Counted from the stretch's first letter, positions 1-8,160 are shown. The stretch is 64,000 nt of DNA from Lachnospiraceae bacterium (GCA_024684085.1 JAIKXM010000006.1:27126-91125), one strand, 5' to 3'. Program-made: numbers and translations. The notes: generated by a model from the sequence alone, not told the origin.

Positions 1-140
1 CAGCTGGAGAAGAGAATGGCGGTGGTACAATGCAGCCCATGCTTGAGTATGGCACCGGCGCCGACGAGACCCGCAAGCGCGTCGAGGAACTGATCACACA
101 GTTCATCGATTCCGAATTTGTTGCTACCATTAATACTTAG
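1..140 (+). CDS. 3' end of an unidentified protein (partial)
   Basis: An open frame read from base 3 runs without a stop to TAG at 138-140 and gives about 45 residues, ending in ELITQFIDSEFVATINT. The frame is open at the window edge, so the protein is cut at its N-terminus. The tail looks like an acidic helix and I do not recognise the family. It faces the next gene tail to tail, and a factor-independent terminator follows at once. Confidence 0.6.
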   Translation, partial: AGEENGGGTMQPMLEYGTGADETRKRVEELITQFIDSEFVATINT

Positions 141-152
141 TGAGATGCTCTG

Positions 153-2753
153 TCATGATATGACGTGCGAACAAATACTCCTATAGAAGCGGATCAGAGC
201 ATCTGCTTCTTTTTTTGAGGGCTTCTGTGTGCTGTAGATATAGAGCTGGGTAAGACACTTAAGCTCATTGAGAGCTATGTTTTTCTTATTAAGGTAAGAA
301 GACATCCGCTTGTCCATTCTGCGTACTCTGAACCTGACGATACTGCGTCTGATAACTGACACAGGTGTCATATTTGTGGGCATTACGGGATAATGTCCGA
401 TCAATACATTCTGCATCAGTTCGTAAGTACGTTCGATGCGGTCGGGCTCATGTACATGATACATCTTCCTTAATCTGTCTGAGGCCTTACGGTAGGCATA
501 TATCAGAGTGGGCAGATGATCACCCCGGGCTCTTGCACGTGCACGGGCTCTGCTCTCTGAATATAACTTAACGGAACGCTTAACGATCGGTATCAGCAAT
601 AACACTATGAGTATCCATACAAAGACTGTAAAAGCAGGTGTGTTCTTGAGATTAAGGAAACTCTTCGGGTTGAAAGACGGTGCGTTGAGTCCCGAATCAG
701 TACCGGCATCACTTTCACCTATATCCATTGGACGGAAAAGTCTTGTGAGTGAGTTCATGAAATCACTGTAGGAATTGTCTTCGCCGCCATAATCGGGAAC
801 CGTGAACTCAACAGGGAACCAACCGAAGTCATGGATATATACTTCGACCCATGCGTGGGCATCCGCATCCGTTACTTCGGTAGTAACGACCGTCGATCTT
901 CCGAGAGGGTTCTCGCCTGTATAATAGTAAGAACTGTCAATAGTGTCATTAGTCACGGCATTTGTCGAGATACCGCTTGTTGTGATCACGTAGCCCTCGC
1001 AATATCTTGCAGGAATGCCGTACGAACGAAGGAGGAGAGCACCTGCGGAGGCGAAATGCGCGCAGTAGCCTCTTTTTTGCTCGTTAAGGAAATAAGTTAC
1101 AAAGTCTTCGTCTTCGGGAGTGGCGCCCGGTGCCATGTCGTAGGTGTAGTTGTCAAGGAAGTATTGGTATATGAGCTCGATCTGCTTGTACGGATTGTCG
1201 GACTCGCCGATGACCCTGTGGTAAGACGTAAGGACATCTTCAATTTCCGCAGGGATCTGCAGATAATTGGCATAGACTTCCTGCTCATAAGTGTCCATAA
1301 TATCGAGATCCTGCGTGGTCTTGACCCAATCGAGGTTGTCGGCGTTATCATACAGCATGGGCATCATGGAGCTTGTGTAAGGCATATATTCATATGTAGC
1401 TTCCTGATCGCGAGGCGATGCGCCCCTGATGATCGCAAAGCCGTCAAGCAAAGCTTTGTTCGGAAGCGATGAAGTAAAGTACGGCACATAGACATATTCC
1501 GAGCTGGCATCGACATTCTTAACAGTCATTCGTGCTTCGTGACGATCGGTCACACCCGAATCCATTAATTTGCCAAGAGTATTTGCTTCATGCAGTGCTC
1601 TAAGTTTCGATACTTCCGTGGGCATATAACCTGCCTCAAGGGGTGGCTGGTATGACTCGTAGTGCGTCGAATACGCAGGCGCATCCCAGCTGTGTTGGGT
1701 GTAGAACTGACTTGTATATCCCTTAAGGTAGATGGTCTCGAATGAGTACGGAACAAAAGTAACCTCAAGATCCGTTTCATAATCGGGAGACACGCTTCTG
1801 ATACCTCCGAGCTTACCGCCGTTGATACCGCCCTTGGCCTCGTAGCGGTTGAACAATCCGAGGATACCTGTCTGCGTCAGGATCTTAACATATTCGTCGA
1901 GAGTCTCTTTCGGAGTACTCTTATTCGTTACTGCCTCTCGCTCCGAGATCATGATGCTTGATGCTGAAAAAACAGACAGCACTATCGCAGTGACAAGCGC
2001 TACACTTGTAAGTGCGAGCATGGACAAAGCATTGGACTTGTGGAAGATCACATGTCGGCCTTTTTTATCATCGTAATCGAGGGCATACTCGCGCTTCTTA
2101 TTGGCTTTGGCGGGCGCGACGAATCGGTAATGCCCCGAAGATCTCAGCAGAAATACCCCGAAATATGAGAAGAATATGAGCACGAGTGATATATATGAAG
2201 GGTATTTGCCGATGAAGGTCCCGATCTGGAGCGGCCAAAAGGTAACGAAGAAAACCGCGAAGAACATCATGTTGTTGAAGACATCGACGTTGAGCGGAAG
2301 TATGAGGAAGATGCCGAGGAAGATGCATACTGTGGTGATGGTAGTGTATCTGTCGGTTATGAGTTCGGTGTACTGACGCATTACCGAAAGGCCGTAGTGC
2401 TCGGCATAGGCTTCGTTGACAACGTTAAGGATAGCCTGAAATCCGGAGTTGGCCTCGGCAGTCATGTTCGTCAGTGCGAAGATAAAGATGACAAAGAAGA
2501 TGATATAGCCGAAGTTATACAGGGCCTTCGTCATATGGATGAGCGACAGGAACATTGATGCCACCAATATTGAGATTAAGATCAACGGATAATTGGCGCT
2601 GAGTTCGAACTCTGACAGAAAACCGAGGACGGCGCCTGCGGAAGCGGCAAACATAAGAAGACCCACTACCACACAGTGAAGCAGATCGTTGTGTGGTGCG
2701 TGCGCCGTATTGTCGCCTATATGAAATCCGTAATATAAGGTGTCATCCAACAT
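153..2753 (-). CDS. Transglutaminase-like membrane protein (TgpA-type)
   Basis: Membrane protein with an extracytoplasmic transglutaminase/protease-like domain, 866 aa. About seven hydrophobic segments fill residues 20-265, a large soluble domain follows, and one more membrane helix lies near 695-715 with a basic cytoplasmic tail (DUF4129-like position). The core motif GYCAHFASAG places the nucleophile at Cys564 and DADAHAWVEVY places the histidine at His633. The third triad position is Glu649 (WFPVEFT) where Asp is classical; Glu is frequent in these Firmicute homologues as far as I recall. It starts at ATG with AAGGA eight bases upstream. It is the last gene of moxR-DUF58-transglutaminase, a widely conserved trio thought to act in envelope or protein-complex maturation; the substrate is unknown. 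Confidence 0.9.
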   Translation of the reverse strand: MLDDTLYYGFHIGDNTAHAPHNDLLHCVVVGLLMFAASAGAVLGFLSEFELSANYPLILISILVASMFLSLIHMTKALYNFGYIIFFVIFIFALTNMTAEANSGFQAILNVVNEAYAEHYGLSVMRQYTELITDRYTTITTVCIFLGIFLILPLNVDVFNNMMFFAVFFVTFWPLQIGTFIGKYPSYISLVLIFFSYFGVFLLRSSGHYRFVAPAKANKKREYALDYDDKKGRHVIFHKSNALSMLALTSVALVTAIVLSVFSASSIMISEREAVTNKSTPKETLDEYVKILTQTGILGLFNRYEAKGGINGGKLGGIRSVSPDYETDLEVTFVPYSFETIYLKGYTSQFYTQHSWDAPAYSTHYESYQPPLEAGYMPTEVSKLRALHEANTLGKLMDSGVTDRHEARMTVKNVDASSEYVYVPYFTSSLPNKALLDGFAIIRGASPRDQEATYEYMPYTSSMMPMLYDNADNLDWVKTTQDLDIMDTYEQEVYANYLQIPAEIEDVLTSYHRVIGESDNPYKQIELIYQYFLDNYTYDMAPGATPEDEDFVTYFLNEQKRGYCAHFASAGALLLRSYGIPARYCEGYVITTSGISTNAVTNDTIDSSYYYTGENPLGRSTVVTTEVTDADAHAWVEVYIHDFGWFPVEFTVPDYGGEDNSYSDFMNSLTRLFRPMDIGESDAGTDSGLNAPSFNPKSFLNLKNTPAFTVFVWILIVLLLIPIVKRSVKLYSESRARARARARGDHLPTLIYAYRKASDRLRKMYHVHEPDRIERTYELMQNVLIGHYPVMPTNMTPVSVIRRSIVRFRVRRMDKRMSSYLNKKNIALNELKCLTQLYIYSTQKPSKKEADALIRFYRSICSHVIS
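185..216 (+). terminator. Terminator of the first (partial) gene
   Basis: GAAGC-GGAT ... ATCTGCTTC forms a stem followed by seven T residues. It lies inside the last codons of the convergent transglutaminase gene, so the two genes share this DNA. Confidence 0.7.
357..370. promoter_or_regulatory. TGACACNNGTGTCA palindrome, perfect copy
   Basis: TGACACAGGTGTCA lies inside the transglutaminase coding region (on the coding strand it reads M-T-P-V-S). It is one of four exact copies of the motif in the window; see findings. Function unknown. Confidence 0.5.
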
Positions 2754-2799
2754 GGTATTGTTCCTTTATAATGTCGCGTTAGATCCTTGTGTGTGTATA

Positions 2800-3915
2800 T
2801 CATGCTATATGAACCAGAGTCCCTTTGTTAAGGCCGGCTCGTTCATATATATCAAGTGCGAGGTCCTTGGTACTATAGCTCCCGGAATAGAAGGCCTGCG
2901 TCATTATATCGACAAGGTCATCTCTGGAAGTGACTCTTAGACTGACGAAGTCGCCTTCTTTTGAGTTGTAGTACATGAAGATAAAAGGCTGGCCTGCATT
3001 GATGAATGCAAGTGATACTGCATAGGCCTCGCGGATATTGTCATCCAACAGGTTGTAGGCTTCAGTGTTCTGTCCGTCGCTGTTTATATACAACCTGTCG
3101 CATTCTTCTTTGGAAGGTTGATAGAGTTCGAGGAGAACCGTAAATTCGTTGGAGGATGTCGCTTCGCTCTCCTTGACGATGAGTTTGTCGAGCTTCTCCG
3201 TAAGCTTCCAGTGGATGCGGGAGAGACGGTCACCGGGCTGATACTCACGGATGTCTGTTACATTGCCGGTGGTATTACCGCGTCTTATCGTGTCCGAATA
3301 TTCGTCGAAGCCTTCCTGACTGATCATATCAGTGACTTCTTCCTTGGGATCGGTGTCCGGAAAGCGGGTGTATGAGGTCTCTGCTGATACTTCTTTGGTA
3401 AAAGAGAAGAGATGCAGATAATCGTATACCTTTAGTTCATATATCGATGCCGTATATATTCCGTATTTGTTAATGGTGAGCGGAAGGATGAGCCGGCTGC
3501 CGTTTCCAACGCCTAACGAAAGGGCGTGTATTATATCTTCACGGTTGCCATAGAGGGTCGATTCGGTATGAAGTGAGAACTCTGCGGCGGATATCGGAAG
3601 GCGGGAAGGATTGTTGATGCTGATCGACAGAGCCGTGGTAGAATCCATCCTTGTGATATATGCGATATCAGGCTCGAGCCTTGCGAAGGCGTGCTTCGTC
3701 AGATTATATGAGAAGATGGGCAGGCAGATGAGCAGGATCGTCACAAGGTAAAAAAAGCTCTGCAGATAGAAAGCAGAGATCAGAATTGATGCCATGAACA
3801 GAAATCCATAGGAAAGCCACGAAGCGGTCAGGGAGTTACTGTAATTCATGATCTTCCCCAGCCACTTGCGTCGTGAATCGGTATTCTTATTATTAGTCAG
3901 GTTATTATCAGCCAA
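2800..3915 (-). CDS. DUF58 domain-containing membrane-anchored protein
   Basis: 371 aa. Two adjacent membrane helices (about 35-80) precede a beta-rich domain and the DUF58 signature YQPGDRLSRIHWKLTEK near residues 225-240, where a vWA-like fold normally begins. Members are found next to MoxR AAA+ ATPases and are thought to be partners or substrates of the chaperone. The start is TTG, chosen because GGAGG lies six bases upstream and no ATG fits better. It sits 46 bp upstream of the transglutaminase gene and 77 bp downstream of moxR, so the three are almost certainly one transcript. Confidence 0.9.
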   Translation of the reverse strand: MADNNLTNNKNTDSRRKWLGKIMNYSNSLTASWLSYGFLFMASILISAFYLQSFFYLVTILLICLPIFSYNLTKHAFARLEPDIAYITRMDSTTALSISINNPSRLPISAAEFSLHTESTLYGNREDIIHALSLGVGNGSRLILPLTINKYGIYTASIYELKVYDYLHLFSFTKEVSAETSYTRFPDTDPKEEVTDMISQEGFDEYSDTIRRGNTTGNVTDIREYQPGDRLSRIHWKLTEKLDKLIVKESEATSSNEFTVLLELYQPSKEECDRLYINSDGQNTEAYNLLDDNIREAYAVSLAFINAGQPFIFMYYNSKEGDFVSLRVTSRDDLVDIMTQAFYSGSYSTKDLALDIYERAGLNKGTLVHIA

Positions 3916-3992
3916 ATTGAGCCTCCAAGGATTAGATAGGGCATAATAACTGTTTATCAGTTAATATGCTGATCGCTAAGTTCAATGAAGCT

Positions 3993-4916
3993 CTACATCG
4001 GAACGGGAACGGATTCCAGTGTTTCGAAGAGGAGCTCTCTGACACTCTTGTTGACAGCCTTAGCCTTGGTCGAGAGAACGATACGATGATTACATACGGG
4101 ATAGAATACCATATGTACATCCCTCGGAATGACATAGTCTCTGTCATTGAGGCAGGCATAGGCCTTAGCCATCTTAAGGATGGCGATAGTTCCTCTGGGA
4201 GATACACCCTGAATGAACATGTCTGTATTACGAGTTGCTTCTCCTAATGATACGATGTAGTCGCATATCTGATCTGAGGCGTAGACTTTGGAAGCCTGTT
4301 CCTGAAGGGCGATAAGTTTTTCACCGGTGATGACCTGATAGACTGAATCTATTGATTCAAAAGAGTGTCCCTTGAGGATCTCGGTTGCCTCGAAATGGCC
4401 CGGATAACCGAGAGTCAGCCTTACAAAGAATCGGTCAAGCTGAGAATCCGGCAGTTTCTGAGTGCCTGAAGCCCCGACGGGGTTCTGTGTGGCTATTACG
4501 AAAAAAGGAGGGCGCAGGGCGTAAGTGGTAGATTCCACGGTAACGCGTCGCTCTTCCATAACTTCGAGGAGTGCGGCCTGAGTCTTGGGAGATGTACGGT
4601 TGATCTCGTCTGCGAGGAAGAGATTGGTGAATACTGCTCCCGGACGGAAGGTGAAGCCGTTGGTCTCACGATCATACATTGAGAAGCCTACGATGTCGCT
4701 TGGAAGGACATCGGGGGTGAACTGCATACGCTTGTAAGCGATTCCCAGAGATCTCGAAAGGGCTACCGCGAGAGTTGTCTTGCCGACACCCGGGATATCT
4801 TCAAGTAGTATATGTCCGCCCGCAAGAACGGTACACAGTACCATCTCAATAACGTCGTCCTTGCCTCTCAGTACTTTACTTATCTCATTCTTAACTGTCA
4901 GAAGTTCATTAGCCAT
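3993..4916 (-). CDS. MoxR family AAA+ ATPase
   Basis: 307 aa. Walker A is GVGKTTLA (about residues 41-48), Walker B is LFLADEINR (near 105), and the sensor region ATQNPVG follows, all typical of the MoxR/RavA branch of AAA+ chaperones. The C-terminal lid region has NHRIVLSTKAKA. Length is normal for the family. It is the first gene of the moxR-DUF58-transglutaminase operon and probably uses ATP to remodel or activate complexes containing the DUF58 partner. The leader has only a weak ribosome site (CAGG) before ATG. Confidence 0.93.
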   Translation of the reverse strand: MANELLTVKNEISKVLRGKDDVIEMVLCTVLAGGHILLEDIPGVGKTTLAVALSRSLGIAYKRMQFTPDVLPSDIVGFSMYDRETNGFTFRPGAVFTNLFLADEINRTSPKTQAALLEVMEERRVTVESTTYALRPPFFVIATQNPVGASGTQKLPDSQLDRFFVRLTLGYPGHFEATEILKGHSFESIDSVYQVITGEKLIALQEQASKVYASDQICDYIVSLGEATRNTDMFIQGVSPRGTIAILKMAKAYACLNDRDYVIPRDVHMVFYPVCNHRIVLSTKAKAVNKSVRELLFETLESVPVPM

Positions 4917-4918
4917 AT

Positions 4919-5294
4919 CTATACCTGTTTCTTAAATCTATGCCGGCATGTTCCGCCGGATCCTGATGATAGTCCGTAGAAAAGTATAACATAATATCGG
5001 GGTAAAGTCATTGAAGTGAGCTGAATTGAAATCCGAGTGCAAGTTTGTAAGGCTGAAATGGAATCCGAGGTTCCAGTTGGCAAAAGTAAATTTAGTTTTC
5101 CAATTGACTTCAAAAATCTTAGATATAAATAATTATTCTCTTCTTGCGCCTTTATATTATTTTTATAAGAAAAATAAAAAAGGAAAGTTGAATGAGCAAT
5201 TTTAAAAACGTTAAAGCCTCTCGACTTCAAAAAAAAACAGAGAGACATAGGAATATCTCTCTCAAAAAATATGCTATAATAAAGGAGTAAAAAA
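4919..5294. other. Left edge of the AT-rich island, non-coding
   Basis: This gap holds the moxR promoter and leader up to about 5011. From about 5070 base composition turns strongly A+T rich, marking the start of accessory DNA that lasts to about 8220. A short inverted repeat (GAGAGA...TCTCTC, 5240-5263) lies just before the rpn-like gene. The 220-aa ORF on the minus strand here has no family resemblance or ribosome site and is not considered a gene. Confidence 0.5.
4983..5011 (-). promoter_or_regulatory. Promoter of the moxR operon
   Basis: Read on the minus strand: ATGACT, 17 bp, then the extended -10 TGTTATACT. The predicted start is about 60 bp upstream of the moxR ATG. The leader contains a GC-rich hairpin (CCGGC...GCCGG) at 4939-4958. 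Confidence 0.5.
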
Positions 5295-5651
5295 ATGAGT
5301 AAAGAATACGAAAAGTTAACGTTTGCAGATGATGTTTCAAACAACCTGTTAGATTTTTTCAATCTAATACTTACGGGAAAAGGTAATACACCACTTTCTA
5401 AAGAAATCGAAAAAGAAGTCGAGAAGGCCAAGATTAATGAAGAATGGAGGATGGAATATATATCTTTATATATGAAATACGCAGAAAAGTTTGCTGAAGG
5501 CCGTGAAATTGGTCTTGCTGAAGGTTTCATCAACGGATGTAATTCCATCGTAGACATTGTATTAGCCCTAAGAAGTGGCACAACAAAAGAAGAATTACTG
5601 AAGCAGGGTTATGATACCGAAACAATCGAACAAGCTTTGAAAATAAAATAA
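5295..5651 (+). CDS. Internally deleted Rpn/PD-(D/E)XK nuclease-family protein
   Basis: 118 aa. The first 13 residues (MSKEYEKLTFADD) match the usual N-terminus of Rpn-type recombination-promoting nucleases (annotated as PD-(D/E)XK nuclease family transposase). From about residue 15 the sequence matches only their C-terminal part (KEIEKEVEKAKINEEWRMEY, then a Glu/Gly-rich stretch EGREIGLAEG). The roughly 200-residue catalytic core that lies between in full-length members is absent, so it cannot be an active nuclease. AAAGGAG sits eight bases before ATG, and the frame is intact with ordinary codon use, so it may still be made. Stand-alone Rpn C-termini are known as inhibitors of full-length Rpn proteins; a similar role here is inference. 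Family call from memory. Confidence 0.6.
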   Translation: MSKEYEKLTFADDVSNNLLDFFNLILTGKGNTPLSKEIEKEVEKAKINEEWRMEYISLYMKYAEKFAEGREIGLAEGFINGCNSIVDIVLALRSGTTKEELLKQGYDTETIEQALKIK

Positions 5652-5687
5652 CTAAGTTGCTTTATAAACTTTGCATAGGAGGTCGTT

Positions 5688-5864
5688 ATGTTAGTTGTAG
5701 AAAATACAAAAGAAAACCGTGCATTACAGCAAGTGGTTGCAACTATGTCTATTGAGGATATGTATTTTGATAAAGACTTTCTTGAGAAGATGCTCCAAGT
5801 ATCTAAAGGAGAGAAAACATCTGAACAACTTCGACAAGAGGTATTAAAAAAGTATGCAAGATGA
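5688..5864 (+). CDS. VbhA-like antitoxin of the Fic toxin
   Basis: 58 aa, not in the ORF track. ATG follows AGGAGG (5677-5682) by five bases. The helix TMSIEDMYFDKDFLEKML aligns with the inhibitory helix of VbhA-type antitoxins, whose motif is [S/T]xxxE[G/N]; here it reads T-MSI-E-D, so the inhibitory Glu is present and the last position is Asp. The tail GEKTSEQLRQEVLKKYAR matches the family's conserved end. The stop overlaps the fic start by 11 bp, the translational coupling expected of a toxin-antitoxin pair. In the known class I systems the Glu blocks ATP binding in the Fic pocket. Confidence 0.75.
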   Translation: MLVVENTKENRALQQVVATMSIEDMYFDKDFLEKMLQVSKGEKTSEQLRQEVLKKYAR

Positions 5865-6609
5865 TAAATACTGTTATCCTAATTCGGATGTACTTAAGAA
5901 TAAGTTAAATATAAAAGATCATGGGGAACTGTTCGAGGCAGAGAAAGAACTTACATTAATACGTCTAAGTGAACTTCAAAACAATCCTATTAAAGGGAAG
6001 TTCGACTTTAATCATCTTAAAAAGATACACAAGTACATTTTCCAAGACATCTATGATTGGGCCGGTAAAGAACGGACTGTTGATATTGGTAAAGGAAACT
6101 TGTTCTGTACTGTACGATGCATTCCCGATTATGCCCAGTCTGTTTTTGGTAAGTATTACTCTCAATGTAATGCGAATAAAGATAATTATGAAGACTTTGT
6201 GCGAACACTTGCCAACAACTACGGGGATCTCAACGCTTTGCACCCGTTTCGAGAAGGCAATGGTCGAGTTCAACGTGAGTTTGCTCGCTTAATTTGTCTT
6301 GATTGTGGCTACGATTTTGATTTATCCTGTGCTACACATAAAGAAATGCTTGAAGCAAGCCGCCTAAGTTTTGATAAAGGTGATAGTTCGGAGTTCATAA
6401 AAATATTTTCAAAAGCTGTCACCCCCTACGGGGAAAGGGATATTGATATTAATAAGTTGAATATCCTCACATCTGACGACCTTTCAATAGGCGTTCCTAC
6501 TCACTACGACTACTATGGATATAATGAGCATGAAGAATCGGAGGTGTATAACGAAATATATAAGGCAAAAATCAATAAGATGGATGCCGAAAATAATAAG
6601 CGATGCTAA
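5854..6609 (+). CDS. fic: Fic/DOC family protein (probable AMP-transferase toxin)
   Basis: 251 aa. The complete catalytic motif HPFREGNGRVQR (near residues 130-141) carries the His, acidic residue, GNGR loop and final Arg needed for transfer of AMP from ATP to a target protein. The Fic N-terminal part is recognisable in FDFNHLKKIHKYIFQDIYDWAGKER. The core ends near residue 190; a hydrophilic Tyr/Glu-rich tail of about 60 residues follows. The start ATG lies within the end of the vbhA-like gene. VbhT-type toxins hit DNA gyrase and topoisomerase IV; the target here is not known. No own ribosome site is visible, which fits coupling to the antitoxin. Confidence 0.88.
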   Translation: MQDDKYCYPNSDVLKNKLNIKDHGELFEAEKELTLIRLSELQNNPIKGKFDFNHLKKIHKYIFQDIYDWAGKERTVDIGKGNLFCTVRCIPDYAQSVFGKYYSQCNANKDNYEDFVRTLANNYGDLNALHPFREGNGRVQREFARLICLDCGYDFDLSCATHKEMLEASRLSFDKGDSSEFIKIFSKAVTPYGERDIDINKLNILTSDDLSIGVPTHYDYYGYNEHEESEVYNEIYKAKINKMDAENNKRC

Positions 6610-6628
6610 AACAACTCTTAAACATAAC

Positions 6629-6966
6629 TCCCTTTTCGGAAAAGTGTCCTTAATGCATTTTATATACCTCTAACGCCTATCGTCTCTATCCTTTCATCAT
6701 TTACATCAATACCTTCAAAAACATGGGGTAAAACCAGCATCTTTTTCTCACATTTAGGACACTTCACATCTCCAACATATTCTTTGGTCTCTTTTAATCT
6801 ATACATATAAACAATAGGTCCTTCATCGCCATCCTTATTCCACATAAATATATGACCGCACCAGGGGCATTTTACTTCTCTATATTCGTACATCATCCTC
6901 TACCCATATATAATTATTTCAAAAAGCGGACTCGATTATTAACAAACCCACAATTCCGAAAAGGGA
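6629..6966. repeat. 13-bp inverted repeats flanking the zinc-ribbon gene
   Basis: TCCCTTTTCGGAA at 6629-6641 recurs exactly in inverted orientation at 6954-6966 (TTCCGAAAAGGGA). The pair encloses only the zinc-ribbon gene, 338 bp end to end. No transposase and no clear target duplication was seen. Confidence 0.45.
6660..6896 (-). CDS. Small double zinc-ribbon protein
   Basis: 78 aa. Two CxxC pairs (VKCPWCGH near residue 9 and VKCPKCEKK near 48) are spaced as in a zinc ribbon, separated by an acidic stretch and the strand GPIVYMYRLKETKEY. I do not recognise a named family; the role could be nucleic-acid or protein binding. The double ATG at the start is preceded by a GAGG-type ribosome site. 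It lies within an inverted repeat pair in the accessory island and is transcribed away from the HNH-like gene's stop. Confidence 0.6.
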   Translation of the reverse strand: MMYEYREVKCPWCGHIFMWNKDGDEGPIVYMYRLKETKEYVGDVKCPKCEKKMLVLPHVFEGIDVNDERIETIGVRGI

Positions 6967-7054
6967 CTTTATCTATTACCTGTACTGTTCATCATTTTAC
7001 TATTGAATCAACAACGGCGATTGGCATGCCATCGTTTGACATTTGTTTCTTCCC

Positions 7055-7330
7055 TTATATCGTATGCTCACTGGCAATCTTTCTCATTTTATTTAAATCG
7101 GCTTCGGAAGGATTAATAGCGATTCTTGCATTACAGTTGGGGCAAAGTGCTATTAGGTTTTTTTCAGGTTCGTTACCGACATAACTTGAACTAATTCTAT
7201 GTATTTCAAGGTAAGGTCGTCCGTTTTTATTAAAAAAAGGAGCTTCCTTTTGACATAATTCGCAATGGCCGCCTGCATTAGCCTTGTTTACCTTGTAAGC
7301 AACTTTATTAATTTTTCTGCCCATATACAA
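7055..7330 (-). CDS. HNH-endonuclease-like small protein, last His replaced
   Basis: 91 aa. CELCQKEAPF (about 22-31), LEIHRISSSY (about 42-51) and KNLIALCPNCNARI (about 58-71) follow the order of an HNH domain with a structural zinc site. The final metal-ligand histidine of HNH (usually CPNCH) is Asn here, so activity may be weak or lost. Stand-alone proteins of this size occur as restriction-like or homing-type nucleases and as parts of defence islands. AGAGGTATTGTAT precedes ATG on the minus strand, giving a fair ribosome site. Confidence 0.65.
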   Translation of the reverse strand: MYMGRKINKVAYKVNKANAGGHCELCQKEAPFFNKNGRPYLEIHRISSSYVGNEPEKNLIALCPNCNARIAINPSEADLNKMRKIASEHTI

Positions 7331-7407
7331 TACCTCTTAGTCCAATCCATTTATATCTAATATAGCATATTTTAAAATATTATTTTTAATATAAGATATG
7401 GGTTCAT

Positions 7408-7824
7408 ATGGCAGCACAGGAGGTAATGCAATACTTTATGTATCGAATGAAGCGCGTGGGTTTTGGTGATTTTAACCCTGGTCAAGAAACGATGAATACG
7501 ATCGTTTCTTTAGCAAAATATTTTTCTGTTTCAGAGTGCTTAAGTATTGTGTGGAGAGCTGTTAGTAATGGATCGACTATGTATGTTGATGGTACATGCA
7601 CAAAAAAGCGTGCAGCAAATTCTGTTATTTCATCTATAAGACGTCATTGTGAAAGAGCAACGAAAGAAAACTGGACGGTATCTCGTTATTATTGGCCCAG
7701 TGAATTGCCTAAAAGTGTCGCTGCAACATATGTATATGAAAAAGTGTTAAGACTTGAAAGCGATAGTTTTACAACAAAGCCATCTATAGAATTATTAAGG
7801 CAGGGTGCTTTAACTAATGAGTGA
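7408..7824 (+). CDS. Unidentified protein A of an overlapping pair
   Basis: 138 aa, hydrophilic, with no signal peptide or membrane segment. I do not recognise the family. Visible features are a basic middle (KKRAANSVISSIRRHCERATKE) and an aromatic stretch (WTVSRYYWPSELPK). The start is uncertain: ATG 7408 has no ribosome site, while AGGAGG at 7419-7423 lies only two bases before the in-frame ATG 7426 and 14 before ATG 7438. Its last eight bases overlap the next gene (ATGAGTGA), so the two are translationally coupled. AT-rich composition matches the island, not the core genes. Confidence 0.5.
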   Translation: MAAQEVMQYFMYRMKRVGFGDFNPGQETMNTIVSLAKYFSVSECLSIVWRAVSNGSTMYVDGTCTKKRAANSVISSIRRHCERATKENWTVSRYYWPSELPKSVAATYVYEKVLRLESDSFTTKPSIELLRQGALTNE

Positions 7825-8098
7825 TTACAACAAAGAATATGAACAGGCGGTCAAGAAATTCTCTTATGTAGTAAGGAAGGCAAAGTATACAGACAAGGGA
7901 AGTATACGCTGTCTAAGTTATATTGCGTTAATTGATAATAGAACAGGGATGATCTCTTGGCTAACAGACTATGCCGATTATGTACTATATATGAAAACAT
8001 CGGATATGAGCTTTGAAGCATCAAATGATGCAGGTTTATATGCTGTTTGTCAATTTTTGAGCTGTGGAAGTTCTTCGGAACGGGAATCTGAAATATAA
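7817..8098 (+). CDS. Unidentified protein B of an overlapping pair
   Basis: 93 aa, starting inside the end of gene A. The sequence begins MSDYNKEYEQAVKKFSYVV and contains TGMISWLTDYADYVLYMK; its C-terminus is short, polar and Ser/Glu-rich. I do not recognise it. The size pair (138 + 93 aa), the eight-base overlap and the place at the right end of an island that already holds a toxin-antitoxin pair would suit a second toxin-antitoxin or a small defence module, but nothing in the sequence shows this directly. Confidence 0.45.
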   Translation: MSDYNKEYEQAVKKFSYVVRKAKYTDKGSIRCLSYIALIDNRTGMISWLTDYADYVLYMKTSDMSFEASNDAGLYAVCQFLSCGSSSERESEI

Positions 8099-8160
8099 GT
8101 TATATTTCCAATTAATAGTCACAATTTATAAAAAATGATATGTTTTGTCTGAAAATATTA

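Noticed and set aside
831-1472. 213-aa plus-strand ORF inside the transglutaminase gene
   Set aside because: It is the shadow of the conserved catalytic domain on the opposite strand.
4919-5581. 220-aa minus-strand ORF across the moxR upstream region and the rpn-like gene
   Set aside because: It covers a promoter and a real gene on the other strand, and shows no family features.
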